DNA of 64,000 nt from Bordetella holmesii ATCC 51541 (GTDB lineage: Bacteria; Pseudomonadota; Gammaproteobacteria; Burkholderiales; Burkholderiaceae_B). The DNA is taken from positions 2,604,001-2,668,000 of the forward strand of contig CP007494.1 of NCBI GenBank assembly GCA_000612485.1, given 5' to 3'. The notes under the pieces are model-generated. The model saw only the letters and a program-made list of their open reading frames with translations, had not been told where the DNA came from and made no database searches. Each line of letters opens with the position of its first letter. Within the stretch, counting starts at the first letter, position 1. Of this stretch, positions 19,107 through 27,386 are shown piece by piece. The position numbers and the translations under genes are program-made.

Positions 19107-19637
19107 GGTTCAATCTCCGGAAGTTCGTTCGAAAGCAACGCCAACCCTGCGCGCAACAGTTTGTCATAACGTTGGCGTTCCGTGGCGATGGCCTCCGGTG
19201 TCCAGTCATAAAAGCCTGCGCCCGCCTTCATGCCATGCCGCCCGTCGGCAGCGCGTTCGGTCAGGCAACGAGCCGGGTGATCGTCGTTGCAGAACGTGGG
19301 GTACATCGTGGCGCCAGCGGCTGCATGCACGTCTATGCCGGCGTGGTCGCGCTGCAAGACGGGCCCGGCTGCCAGAAAGCGAAAACCGAATCCGAATCGT
19401 ACCGCGTTGTCGACATCTTCAGGGCTGGCTATGCCCTGGTCGATAAGGGCGAAGGCCTCGCGCGATAGCGCGTGCTGCAGACGGTTGGCCAGGAAACCTG
19501 GCAGGTCGCGCGCGACCCGCACCGGCACCATGCCGCAGCGCTGCATGAAGCCAAAGAGCGCGTCGGCCGCTGCGGCGTCGCTGGCCTCGCAAAGAACGAC
19601 TTCCACCAGGGGGACCAGATGCGCCGGCATAAAAAAA
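19103..19637 (-). pseudogene. 3-hydroxyacyl-CoA/carnitine-type dehydrogenase, 5' end lost at IS1001
   Basis: The remaining C-terminal part begins at the IS1001 edge with FFMPAHLVPLVEVV and includes DLPGFLANRLQHALSREAFALIDQG and KAGAGFYDW, the dimerisation domain of 3-hydroxyacyl-CoA dehydrogenases. The N-terminal NAD-binding Rossmann domain (about 130 residues) is absent. The PAHLVPLVEVV segment is like carnitine 3-dehydrogenases (HPFNPPHLIPLVEVV), and pairing with a BKACE gene supports that class. Because the IS has no matching duplications here, the missing 5' half was probably separated by rearrangement and is not simply across the element. Confidence 0.8.
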
Positions 19638-19682
19638 GGTTCATCGCGGAATAGCGTGGAGCCGTGCTTGATTGCCGTTACG

Positions 19683-19710
19683 CTTGATCCTTGATTTTTC
19701 AAGGATCAAG
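19683..19710 (+). promoter_or_regulatory. hairpin in front of the IS1001 transposase start (copy 2)
   Basis: The same 11-bp stem as in copy 1, CTTGATCCTTG (19683-19693) and CAAGGATCAAG (19700-19710), ends nine bases before the transposase ATG at 19720. It is part of the element and not of the target. Confidence 0.55.
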
Positions 19711-19719
19711 GCCGGGATC

Positions 19720-20940
19720 ATGCTGGACCGCAAGACGATCGAGAGGTTGGGTGGGTGGGAGGGTTATCGGGTGGAGCGGGTCGTGTGGCCTGAAGGTGAG
19801 AGCCGGACGGTCACGATTTACCTGAAGCCTTCAGCGCGAACGATGCACTGCGAGCACTGCGGCAACCGATGTCGGCAGGTGCATGAGACGACCACGCGCC
19901 GGGTGCGGGATCTGCCGCTAATGGCGCTGCGAGTGACGCTGGTAGTGCCGCGTCGGCGGGTCTGGTGCGAGCAGTGCGGTGGACCGCATCTGGAGAGGCT
20001 GAGCTGGCTGGGCCGTTACCAGCGAGTGACCGACCGGCTGGCCGAGGCGGTCAGCCAGTTGCTTGAGTCCAGCAACATTCTGGCCGTGGCGCGCTTCTTC
20101 CAACTGGGTTGGCACACGGTCAAGGCGCTGGACAAGGCCCTGCTGCGACGGGCGATCCAAGAGCCGGACTGGAGCCAGATCCACTACCTAGCGATGGACG
20201 AGTTCGCTCTACACAAGGGCCATCGTTATGCCACGGTCGTTGTCGATCCGATCCGCCGTCAGGTGCTATGGATCGGTGATGGCCGCTCGCGCGAGACGGC
20301 CAGAGCCTTCTTCGAACAACTGCCAACTGGGGTTGCCCAGCAGATCCGGGCCGTAGCGATCGACATGACGACGGCCTATGAGCTGGAGATCCAGGCCAAC
20401 TGCCCCAACGCCGAGATCGTCTACGACCTGTTCCACGTCGTGGCCAAGTACGGCCGTGAAGTGATAGACCGGGTGCGTGTAGACCAAGCGAACCAGTTGC
20501 GGCACGACAAGCCGGCCCGCCGGGTGATCAAGTCCAGTCGCTGGCTACTGCTGCGCAATCGCAAAAACCTCGATCCGTGCCAATCGGTAAAGTTGGACGA
20601 GTTGCTCCAGGCCAACCAGCCCTTGCTCACCGCTTATCTGATGCGCGATGAGCTCAAACAGCTGTGGTTCTACCAACACCCCGGCTACGCCCGCCAGGCA
20701 TGGGATCACTGGCTGCAACAGGCTCAGGGCAGCGGCATCGCCGCCTTGGCTCACTTCGCGCTCAAGCTAAAAGCCTATCTGCACGGGATTCTGTCTCGCT
20801 GTCGCCACCGGCTCAACACCAGCATCGTCGAGGGCATCAACAACACCATCAAAGTCATCAAGCGCCGCGCCTACGGCTACCGCGATCAGGAGTACTTCTT
20901 CCTCAAGATCCGGTCTGCATTCCCCGGTATTCCTCGATGA
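19720..20940 (+). CDS. tnpA: IS1001 transposase (ISL3 family)
   Basis: This 406-residue protein has the same sequence as the copy at 12659-13879: zinc-finger-like cysteines near the start ([15 protein letters not shown]) and the ISL3 catalytic core. No lesions were seen, so both copies could supply transposase. The stop TGA is three bases from the right end of the element. Confidence 0.94.
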   Translation: MLDRKTIERLGGWEGYRVERVVWPEGESRTVTIYLKPSARTMHCEHCGNRCRQVHETTTRRVRDLPLMALRVTLVVPRRRVWCEQCGGPHLERLSWLGRYQRVTDRLAEAVSQLLESSNILAVARFFQLGWHTVKALDKALLRRAIQEPDWSQIHYLAMDEFALHKGHRYATVVVDPIRRQVLWIGDGRSRETARAFFEQLPTGVAQQIRAVAIDMTTAYELEIQANCPNAEIVYDLFHVVAKYGREVIDRVRVDQANQLRHDKPARRVIKSSRWLLLRNRKNLDPCQSVKLDELLQANQPLLTAYLMRDELKQLWFYQHPGYARQAWDHWLQQAQGSGIAALAHFALKLKAYLHGILSRCRHRLNTSIVEGINNTIKVIKRRAYGYRDQEYFFLKIRSAFPGIPR

Positions 20941-20947
20941 ACCTTTT

Positions 20948-22612
20948 TTATTGGGCGAGGCTTTCTTCGCGCAGCTTTCGCCGCAATATCTTGCCTACGT
21001 TGCTCCTTGGCAGCTCGTTGCGAAACACCACGTGGCGCGGCACTTTGTAGCCTGTCAGGTAGCGCCTGCAATAGTCGATCACGCTTTTTTCTGTCAGTGC
21101 CGGATCAGTGGCGATGACAAACAGCTTGACGGCTTCGCCGGAGCGTTCGTCGGGCCAACCCACGGCGGCCGCCTCTCGGATGCCGGGGCAGGTCGCGGCC
21201 ACTTCTTCGACTTCGCTCGGATAGACATTAAAGCCTGAGACCAGGATCAGGTCTTTCTTGCGATCGACCAGAAACAGATAGCCTTCCGGATCTACGTAAC
21301 CCATATCGCCCGTGCGCAGGAAGCCTTGGGGATAGAAGGCGCGCGCGGTTTCGGCCGCCTGCTGCCAATAGCCACTCATGACTTGTGGCCCGCGCACGCA
21401 GATTTCGCCGCTTTGTCCGGGGGCGATTTCCTGGCCGTGTTCATCGCGGATCGAAATGTCGGTGGCGGGAACCGGCAGGCCGACCGAGCCGTTGAAGTCC
21501 TTCTGATCCAACGGGTTGAGCGCGACGGCAGGTGACGCTTCGGTCAGGCCATAGGCTTGCGCCAGCGGCTTGCCGGTGACCTCGCGCCAGCGCTCGGCCA
21601 CCGTTTTCTGTACCGCCATGCAGCCTCCCAGTGTCAGGCGTAGCGGGCTGAAGTCCAGGGCCCGGAAATCCTTGCTGTCGAGCAGTGCGTAGAACAGCGT
21701 ATTGACGCCGGTAAAGCACGTAAAGGGGTGACGCCGCAGTTCTCGAACCATGGCGCGGATGTCGCGCGGATTGAGGATGAGCAGATTGCGCGCGCCCAGC
21801 TTTAGAAAGGTCAGGCAGTTCGCCGTGAGGGCAAAGATATGGTAGAGGGGGAGCGCGGTGACCACGCATTCTTTGCCTTCGGTCGCCAGTGGCCGTATCC
21901 ACGCATGGGCCTGGTTCAGGTTTGCCACCATATTGAGGTGGCTCAACATGGCGGCCTTGGCCGTGCCTGTGGTGCCACCTGTGTATTGCAGGAAGGCGAG
22001 ATCGGCGCCGGCGACATCGGGCCGCTCATAGACGTGTTGGCTACCCAGGTGCAGCGCGCTGTGCCAGGTAGTGTGGCCTGGCAGCGTCCAGGCCGGCACG
22101 AGCTTTCGGACGCGGCGGAGCATGAAATTGACGAGCCGAGCCTTGAACGGACGCAACATATCGCCCACCGAGGTGACGACGATGTGCTTTATCTTCGTGT
22201 CGGGGAGGACGGCCTGCAGCGTGGCGGCGAAGTTCTCCGCGATGATGATGGCGCGGGCGCCGGAGTCGGCCAATTGGTGGCGCAACTCGCGCGCCGTGTA
22301 GAGCGGGTTGCAATTAACCACCACGCAGCCGGCACGCAGAATGCCGAAGGCGGCCAAGGGGTATTGGAGCATATTGGGCATCATCACTGCCACGCGGTCG
22401 CCGGGCGCCAGGCCCTGAGCGCGTAGCCAGTTCGCCAGGTTGCGCGAAAGGCGTTCGACGTCCCCATAACGTAGCTCCGCGCCCATGCTCATATAAGCCG
22501 TCTTGTCGGCAAAGCGCTCAAAGGCTTCTTCCAGGACGTCGAGCAGGGTGCCGGTGGCCTGTATGTCGGCCGGCACGCCTTGTGGGTAGTTGCGTAGCCA
22601 GATTCTTTCCAT
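20948..22612 (-). CDS. fadD: long-chain fatty-acid CoA ligase
   Basis: This 554-residue protein starts MERIWLRNYPQGVPADIQ. The adenylate-forming motifs are clear: P-loop YTGGTTGTAKAA, YGLTEASP, GFLRTGDMG and the C-terminal catalytic lysine region NELPRSNVGKILRR. It activates long-chain fatty acids to acyl-CoA using ATP, acting at the inner membrane. It is the last gene of the fatty-acid oxidation operon, seven bases after the chalcone-like gene. Its TAA lies five bases from IS1001 copy 2, so the operon's original downstream sequence has been replaced by the element and whatever rearrangement followed. Confidence 0.93.
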   Translation of the reverse strand: MERIWLRNYPQGVPADIQATGTLLDVLEEAFERFADKTAYMSMGAELRYGDVERLSRNLANWLRAQGLAPGDRVAVMMPNMLQYPLAAFGILRAGCVVVNCNPLYTARELRHQLADSGARAIIIAENFAATLQAVLPDTKIKHIVVTSVGDMLRPFKARLVNFMLRRVRKLVPAWTLPGHTTWHSALHLGSQHVYERPDVAGADLAFLQYTGGTTGTAKAAMLSHLNMVANLNQAHAWIRPLATEGKECVVTALPLYHIFALTANCLTFLKLGARNLLILNPRDIRAMVRELRRHPFTCFTGVNTLFYALLDSKDFRALDFSPLRLTLGGCMAVQKTVAERWREVTGKPLAQAYGLTEASPAVALNPLDQKDFNGSVGLPVPATDISIRDEHGQEIAPGQSGEICVRGPQVMSGYWQQAAETARAFYPQGFLRTGDMGYVDPEGYLFLVDRKKDLILVSGFNVYPSEVEEVAATCPGIREAAAVGWPDERSGEAVKLFVIATDPALTEKSVIDYCRRYLTGYKVPRHVVFRNELPRSNVGKILRRKLREESLAQ

Positions 22613-22619
22613 GGGCTTC

Positions 22620-23231
22620 CTAGTGCAGACCCAATAAGGCCTGTTTGAGCGAGGCCTGCGTTGGCGTGTCGCCCAGCCAGACGCGCATCAGTGCTGCTGG
22701 CAGCAGCGGATCCTGGATACGCCCTTTATCCTGGCGGTTGTAAACGATGTCGACTGTCGTACCTTCGAGCTCGAGGTCGATGGTGTCGCCTTCGCGCAGG
22801 TGGTCTATGGTGTTGAGCATATGGGACAGCCGTTCAACGGACGGCGCCAGCGCTCGCGTGCCGTTGGCGCCGTCCGTGGAGACGAGCTCACCACGCATGG
22901 CCTCACCCAAGGCGACACTGTCGATATCGCGCAGCATCTGCAAGTGTAGGCGGCGCGCGCCTGGACCTTCTATCAACTGGTTGGGGGCAGCATGGGGGTC
23001 CGAGGCGTAGAGCGCGGCCAGATAGATCCTGAATACGAACTTGGTGTGCACCCCCGCGCCGACCAGTCTGAGTGTCTGGCCGGCCTGGTTGATTTCCTGA
23101 GCGACGGGCACGCCTTCGACGTCGATCATCTGGCCGGTGGCACCGGCAGGGGGTGGGCACCAGAGGATGAGGCAGCAGAATCCTCCTCGGACGAGGATGC
23201 GCAGGCAGGAGAGTCTGTCGGAGTAGACCAT
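22620..23231 (-). CDS. exported chalcone-isomerase-like protein
   Basis: This 203-residue protein starts at ATG 23231 with AGGAG seven bases upstream. A basic then hydrophobic N-terminus (LRILVRGGFCCLILWCPPPAGATG) looks like a signal peptide. The mature part (VPVAQEINQAGQTLRLVGAGVHTKFVFRIYLAALYAS) is the chalcone-isomerase-like fold found next to fatty-acid genes in proteobacteria; the fold can bind fatty acids, but no enzyme activity is established. It overlaps the 3' end of the DUF4442 gene by 106 bases in a different frame. Confidence 0.8.
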   Translation of the reverse strand: MVYSDRLSCLRILVRGGFCCLILWCPPPAGATGQMIDVEGVPVAQEINQAGQTLRLVGAGVHTKFVFRIYLAALYASDPHAAPNQLIEGPGARRLHLQMLRDIDSVALGEAMRGELVSTDGANGTRALAPSVERLSHMLNTIDHLREGDTIDLELEGTTVDIVYNRQDKGRIQDPLLPAALMRVWLGDTPTQASLKQALLGLH

Positions 23232-23740
23232 GGCACGGCTCCTGAAGTCTTCTGGCGATAGAAGTCCTTGTCTGCCAGATAGACGCTGCGTTCGACCACG
23301 GCGTAGACCTCGCCGGCGGCGTCCTTGAGCTCCACCGTGTACAGGCGCGTGGTTTCGTGTTCGCTATCGAGCAGGGTACGTATCTGGGCGATCTCTTCGC
23401 GCGTCAGATGGAACTCAGCATACAGCGTTTCATAGGCCGGGCGCCGAAACCGGATGCTGGCAGCCTTGTCCCAGACGATGACCTCGCGGCCCAGGGCGAG
23501 CATGAGCAGCGTGGGATGCGCGCCATCGGTGACGGCAAACAGCGCGCCGCCGTAGATAGAGCCCACCAGGTTGCGGGTGTGGCGGTTCAGGGGTAGCCGC
23601 AGCCTTAGGCTGCGATAGTCGCGCGCGACCTCGATGACGCGCCCGCCGGTGGCGCGGAAGGCCGGATGCAGGTTAAATCCCAGGCGCAGGGCTGCGGCAC
23701 GCCAGCGGACTGGGATATGGCGCAGCCACTCCAGTCGCAT
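23126..23740 (-). CDS. DUF4442 hotdog-like protein (acyl-CoA thioesterase relative)
   Basis: This 204-residue protein starts MRLEWLRHIPVRWRAAALRLGFNLHPAF immediately after the thiolase stop. Residues up to about 165 match DUF4442 hotdog proteins (HTRNLVGSIYGGALFAVTDGAHPTLLMLALG, FRRPAYETLYAEFHLT). The last 40 residues are low-complexity (SPACASSSEEDSAASSSGAHP) and overlap the next gene, suggesting its original stop was lost or that the tail is not conserved. Family members are predicted to be acyl-CoA binding or thioesterase proteins, which fits the operon. Confidence 0.8.
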   Translation of the reverse strand: MRLEWLRHIPVRWRAAALRLGFNLHPAFRATGGRVIEVARDYRSLRLRLPLNRHTRNLVGSIYGGALFAVTDGAHPTLLMLALGREVIVWDKAASIRFRRPAYETLYAEFHLTREEIAQIRTLLDSEHETTRLYTVELKDAAGEVYAVVERSVYLADKDFYRQKTSGAVPWSTPTDSPACASSSEEDSAASSSGAHPLPVPPAR

Positions 23741-24934
23741 TCAGAGTGCCTCGAAAATACCGGCCGCACCCATGCCCGTGCCGATGCACATGGTAACCAT
23801 GCCATAGCGTGTGCCCGTGCGACGCAGCCCATGCAGCAGGGTGGCGGTACGCAAGGCCCCGGTCGCACCCAAGGGGTGGCCCAACGCGATCGCCCCTCCC
23901 AGCGGATTGACACGGGCCGGGTCCAGGCCCAGGTCGCGGATGACGGCCAGGGACTGCGCGGCGAAGGCTTCGTTGAGCTCGATCCAGCCGATATCATCCA
24001 ACGTGAGCCCGGCACGCGCCAGAGCCTTGGGCACGGCGGCGATCGGGCCGATGCCCATGATCTCGGGAGAAACGCCTGCGACCGAAAAACTGAGAAAACG
24101 CGCCAACGGTTGCAACTGGAATTGCTTGAGCATGCGCTCGGAGACCAGGATCACTGCACCTGCGCCGTCGGACATCTGCGAGCTGTTGCCCGCCGTGACG
24201 CTGCCCCGGGCAGCGAACACGGGCTTGAGCCGAGCCAAGGCCTCGAGGGACGTGTCCGGACGAGGCCCTTCGTCGGTGTCGACCAACTGCTCCGTCGCAC
24301 GCGCGACGCCGCTACGACCATCCGGCAGATGCTTGATGATGGTGTAGGGCGTTATTTCGGCGCGGAAATGCCCGGCGGCGATGGCCGCGCAGGCTTTCTG
24401 GTGCGAAGCCAACGCAAAGGCATCCTGGTCGGCACGCGAGACGTTCCAGCGTTCGGCAACCTTTTCGCCGGTCAGGCCCATGCCGTAGGCCATCCCCAGC
24501 GTTTCGGCCTGCGCGAAGATTCGCGGGTTCAATGCGATCTTGTTGCCCATGATCTGGGGCATGGCACTCATGGATTCGGTGCCGGCTCCGATCATGACGT
24601 CAGCCTCGCCATTGCGGATCCGTGCGGCTGCATCGGCGACGGCCTGCAGCCCTGATGCGCAGAAGCGGTTGACCGTCACGCCGGCCACGGATTGTGGCAG
24701 ACCCGCCAGAAGCAGTGACATGCGCGCGACGTTCATGCCCTGCTCGGCTTCCGGCATGGCGCAGCCGGCGATGACGTCTTCGATCAGCGCCGGGTCCAGT
24801 GAGGGTACCTGGGCCAGCGCGCCCTGCAGTGCGGCAGCCAACATGTCATCGGGGCGGGTGGTGGCATACATGCCATTGCGCTTGCCAACGGGAAGGCGGG
24901 TAGCGGCAACGATATACGCTTCAGTGTGGCTCAT
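23741..24934 (-). CDS. fadA: acetyl-CoA acyltransferase (thiolase)
   Basis: This 397-residue thiolase starts MSHTEAYIVAATRLPVGKRNG. The catalytic Cys lies in VNRFCASGLQ, the His in GHPLGATGALR and the second Cys in MVTMCIGTGMG. It cleaves 3-ketoacyl-CoA in the last step of each beta-oxidation round. It follows the fadB-like gene by nine bases, the usual arrangement for a multienzyme pair. Its partner is frameshifted, but this gene is intact. A second thiolase lies in the same operon at 30656. Confidence 0.92.
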   Translation of the reverse strand: MSHTEAYIVAATRLPVGKRNGMYATTRPDDMLAAALQGALAQVPSLDPALIEDVIAGCAMPEAEQGMNVARMSLLLAGLPQSVAGVTVNRFCASGLQAVADAAARIRNGEADVMIGAGTESMSAMPQIMGNKIALNPRIFAQAETLGMAYGMGLTGEKVAERWNVSRADQDAFALASHQKACAAIAAGHFRAEITPYTIIKHLPDGRSGVARATEQLVDTDEGPRPDTSLEALARLKPVFAARGSVTAGNSSQMSDGAGAVILVSERMLKQFQLQPLARFLSFSVAGVSPEIMGIGPIAAVPKALARAGLTLDDIGWIELNEAFAAQSLAVIRDLGLDPARVNPLGGAIALGHPLGATGALRTATLLHGLRRTGTRYGMVTMCIGTGMGAAGIFEAL

Positions 24935-24943
24935 GCTTTTTCC

Positions 24944-27327
24944 TCAGTTGCGCAGCGGTTTGCCGGTGTCGAGCGTGTGGCGGATACGCGCCTGGGTCTC
25001 GGGCGTGCGCAAGAGCGCAACGAATGCGCGCCGCTCCACGGCGAGCATCCATTCTTCGTCGACCTGAGTGCCGGCATCCACGTCGCCGCCGCACAATGCC
25101 TCGGCCGCGCTGCGCGCCACACGCAAATCGTGGTCGCTGATCATGCCGCCCGCATGCATGTTGACCAGGATCATTTCGAAGTTGGCGATGCCGGTACGTC
25201 CGGCAACGGGCAACCGTTTACGTCGGGGGCGTGGCACATGGCCTGCGTCGGCAGCCGCGCGCGCCACGCGTAAGCCCAGCCACAGCAATTCGTCAGGATG
25301 GAAAGCGATGACGTCCTGGTCCTGCGCATACCCCATCGACACCGCCTGCAGAGCGCTCTTGCTGACCTGAGCGGTGGCGATGTTCTGGAACACCGGTTGC
25401 AGATACGGAAAGACCTCGGCGGGCGTTGCCGTGGTGTGCGCCAGGTCTGCGGCGCGGCCAGCCAGAAATGCGCTGCCGCCTCCGGCAGGGATGAGACCCA
25501 CGCCAGCTTCGACCAGACCGATGTAGCTCTCCAGTGCTAGGACACGATGGCTGGCGCGCATCAGAAATTCGCAACCGCCTCCCAGAGCCATACCCTGAAC
25601 GGCGGCGACCACCGGAATGCTGGCATCCTGCAGGCAGAGCGAGGTGTTCTGGAATGTCTCGACCATGCCTTCCAGCATGTCGAAGTGGCCCGTCTGGCAG
25701 GCCTGGTAGACCTGCTCGAGGTTGGCGCCGACGGCAAAGGGGGCGTCGTGCCAGAAGACCAAACCATCGAAATCGCGTTCGGCCAACGCCACGGCGTGCT
25801 GGATGCCGTGCAGGACCTCGCTGCCGAGCGTGTGCATCTTGGAGGTCAGCGACAGGATGGCCAGACCGGGGTCCTGTTCGGGCAGTCGCCAAAGGCGCAC
25901 GCCTTCGTTTTCCCAGAGGGTCTCGCCGCGTGGCGCGGGCGGCTCGCCCACCAGGCGCTCGGCGGTCAGTTGGCGGTCGTAGACGGGCAAGGTAGAGCGC
26001 GGTCGGATCGTCCCGGCGCGCGCCGACCAGGAGCCTGCGGCGCTATGCACGCCGTCGCGATCGAGGACCCAGGCCGGTAGCGGCTCAGGGCTCATTGCGC
26101 GGCCCGCCGTGACGTCTTCGGCAATGGCCTGTGCCAGAGCTTGCCAGCCAGCGGCTTGCCAGGTTTCAAAGGGGCCTTGCGCCCAGCCGAAGCCCCAGCG
26201 CATGGCCAGATCCACATCCCGTGCGTTGTCGGCCATATCGGCCAGGTGCACGGCGCTGTAATGGAAGGTGTCGCGCAGCAGGCTCCAGATGAATTGGGCT
26301 TGGGGGTGCGGGCTGGCGCGCAGCGCGGCGAGGGGCTTGGCCGGGTCGCGCTCTTTGAGAATAGCGTCGACCTCCGGTTCGATCTTGCCTGCAGCAGGGC
26401 GATATTGGCCGCTCGTGTTGTCCAGAACCTGGATTTCCTTACCGGATTTTTTATAGACGCCAGCGCCGGTTTTTTGCCCCAGAGCGCCATGCTCTATCAG
26501 CGTCTGCAGCCATGCCGGCACGGTGAAATAGGCATGCCAGGGATCTTGAGGGAGTTGGTCGCGCATGGTGCCCACGACATGCGCCAGCGTGTCCAAACCC
26601 ACCACGTCTGCGGTACGGTAAGTGGCGCTCTTTGGGCGGCCCAGGCGTGGGCCAGTCAGCGCATCGACCTCATCGAAACTCAGGCCAAGACGCTGGGTGT
26701 GATGCATGGCGGCCAGAATGGAGAACACACCGATGCGATTGGCGACAAAGTTCGGGGTGTCCAGGGCTCGGATGACGCCTTTGCCCAGCCGCGAGGTCAA
26801 CCAGGTTTCGAGATGGTCCAGAACGTCCGGCCGAGTATGGGCCGTGGCAATGACCTCCACCAGCCGCATATAGCGTGGTGGATTGAAAAAATGCACCCCG
26901 CAAAAGCGTGAGCGAAGGGCATCGGGAAGAGCATCTGCCAGCGAGTTGATCGACAGACCGGAGGTGTTGGAAGCCAGAATGGCTTGGGGCGAGACATGCG
27001 GGGCGATGCGATGGTAGAGCTCGGTCTTCCAGTCCAGCCGCTCGGCAATCGCCTCGATGACCAGATCGCACTGTGCCAGGCTCGGCAGATCGTCGTCGTA
27101 GTTGGCCGCGGAAATCAGAGCCAGGCGGTCTGGCCGCGCGAGGGGGGCGGGTTCGAGCTTCTTCAATCCAGCCAACGCGCGCTCGACCACGCCATTGCGA
27201 GGTCCCTCCTTGGCGGTCAGGTCGTAGAGCGTGACGGGTATCCCGGCGTTGGCCAGATGGGCGGCGATCTGTACGCCCATGACCCCGCCCCGAGGACGGC
27301 GGCATGCTTGACGGTGAACGTGCTCAC
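24944..27327 (-). pseudogene. fadB: 3-hydroxyacyl-CoA dehydrogenase/enoyl-CoA hydratase, 5' frameshift
   Basis: The gene starts at GTG 27327, after a GGAGG, with MSTFTVKHAAVLGAG. One base is then missing in the run at 27283-27286; adding it gives GAGVMGVQIAAHLANAG, the NAD-binding GxGxxG motif, and the rest (778 residues) is open to 24944. The order is dehydrogenase first (NTSGLSINSLA, HFFNPPRYMRLVEV, PNFVANRIG) then crotonase (GMALGGGCEFLMRASH). Repaired length is 794 residues. Reinitiation at ATG 27280 would make a protein without the first dinucleotide-binding strand and glycine motif, likely inactive as a dehydrogenase. Confidence 0.85.
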
Positions 27328-27386
27328 GGAAAACCTCCTGTCTTGGGCCGCCGGGGGCATGCGCCCGCCGGGGCCGGATGCGGCAA

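Larger units (their letters stand above)
19638..20943 (+). mobile_element. IS1001 (ISL3 family), copy 2, without target duplication
   Basis: The element is 1306 bp with GGTTCATCG ends, identical in transposase protein to copy 1 but inverted. The eight bases to its left are TAAAAAAA and to its right TTTTTTAT, so there is no direct repeat. Its left neighbour is a gene fragment and its right neighbour is the intact fadD, whose stop is five bases from the IS end. This is the pattern left by recombination between IS copies (inversion or deletion). Confidence 0.95.

Noticed and set aside
12656..20943. Composite transposon formed by two IS1001 copies
   Set aside because: Copy 1 has its own target duplication inside dinB and the outer flanks do not match, so the segment did not move as a unit.
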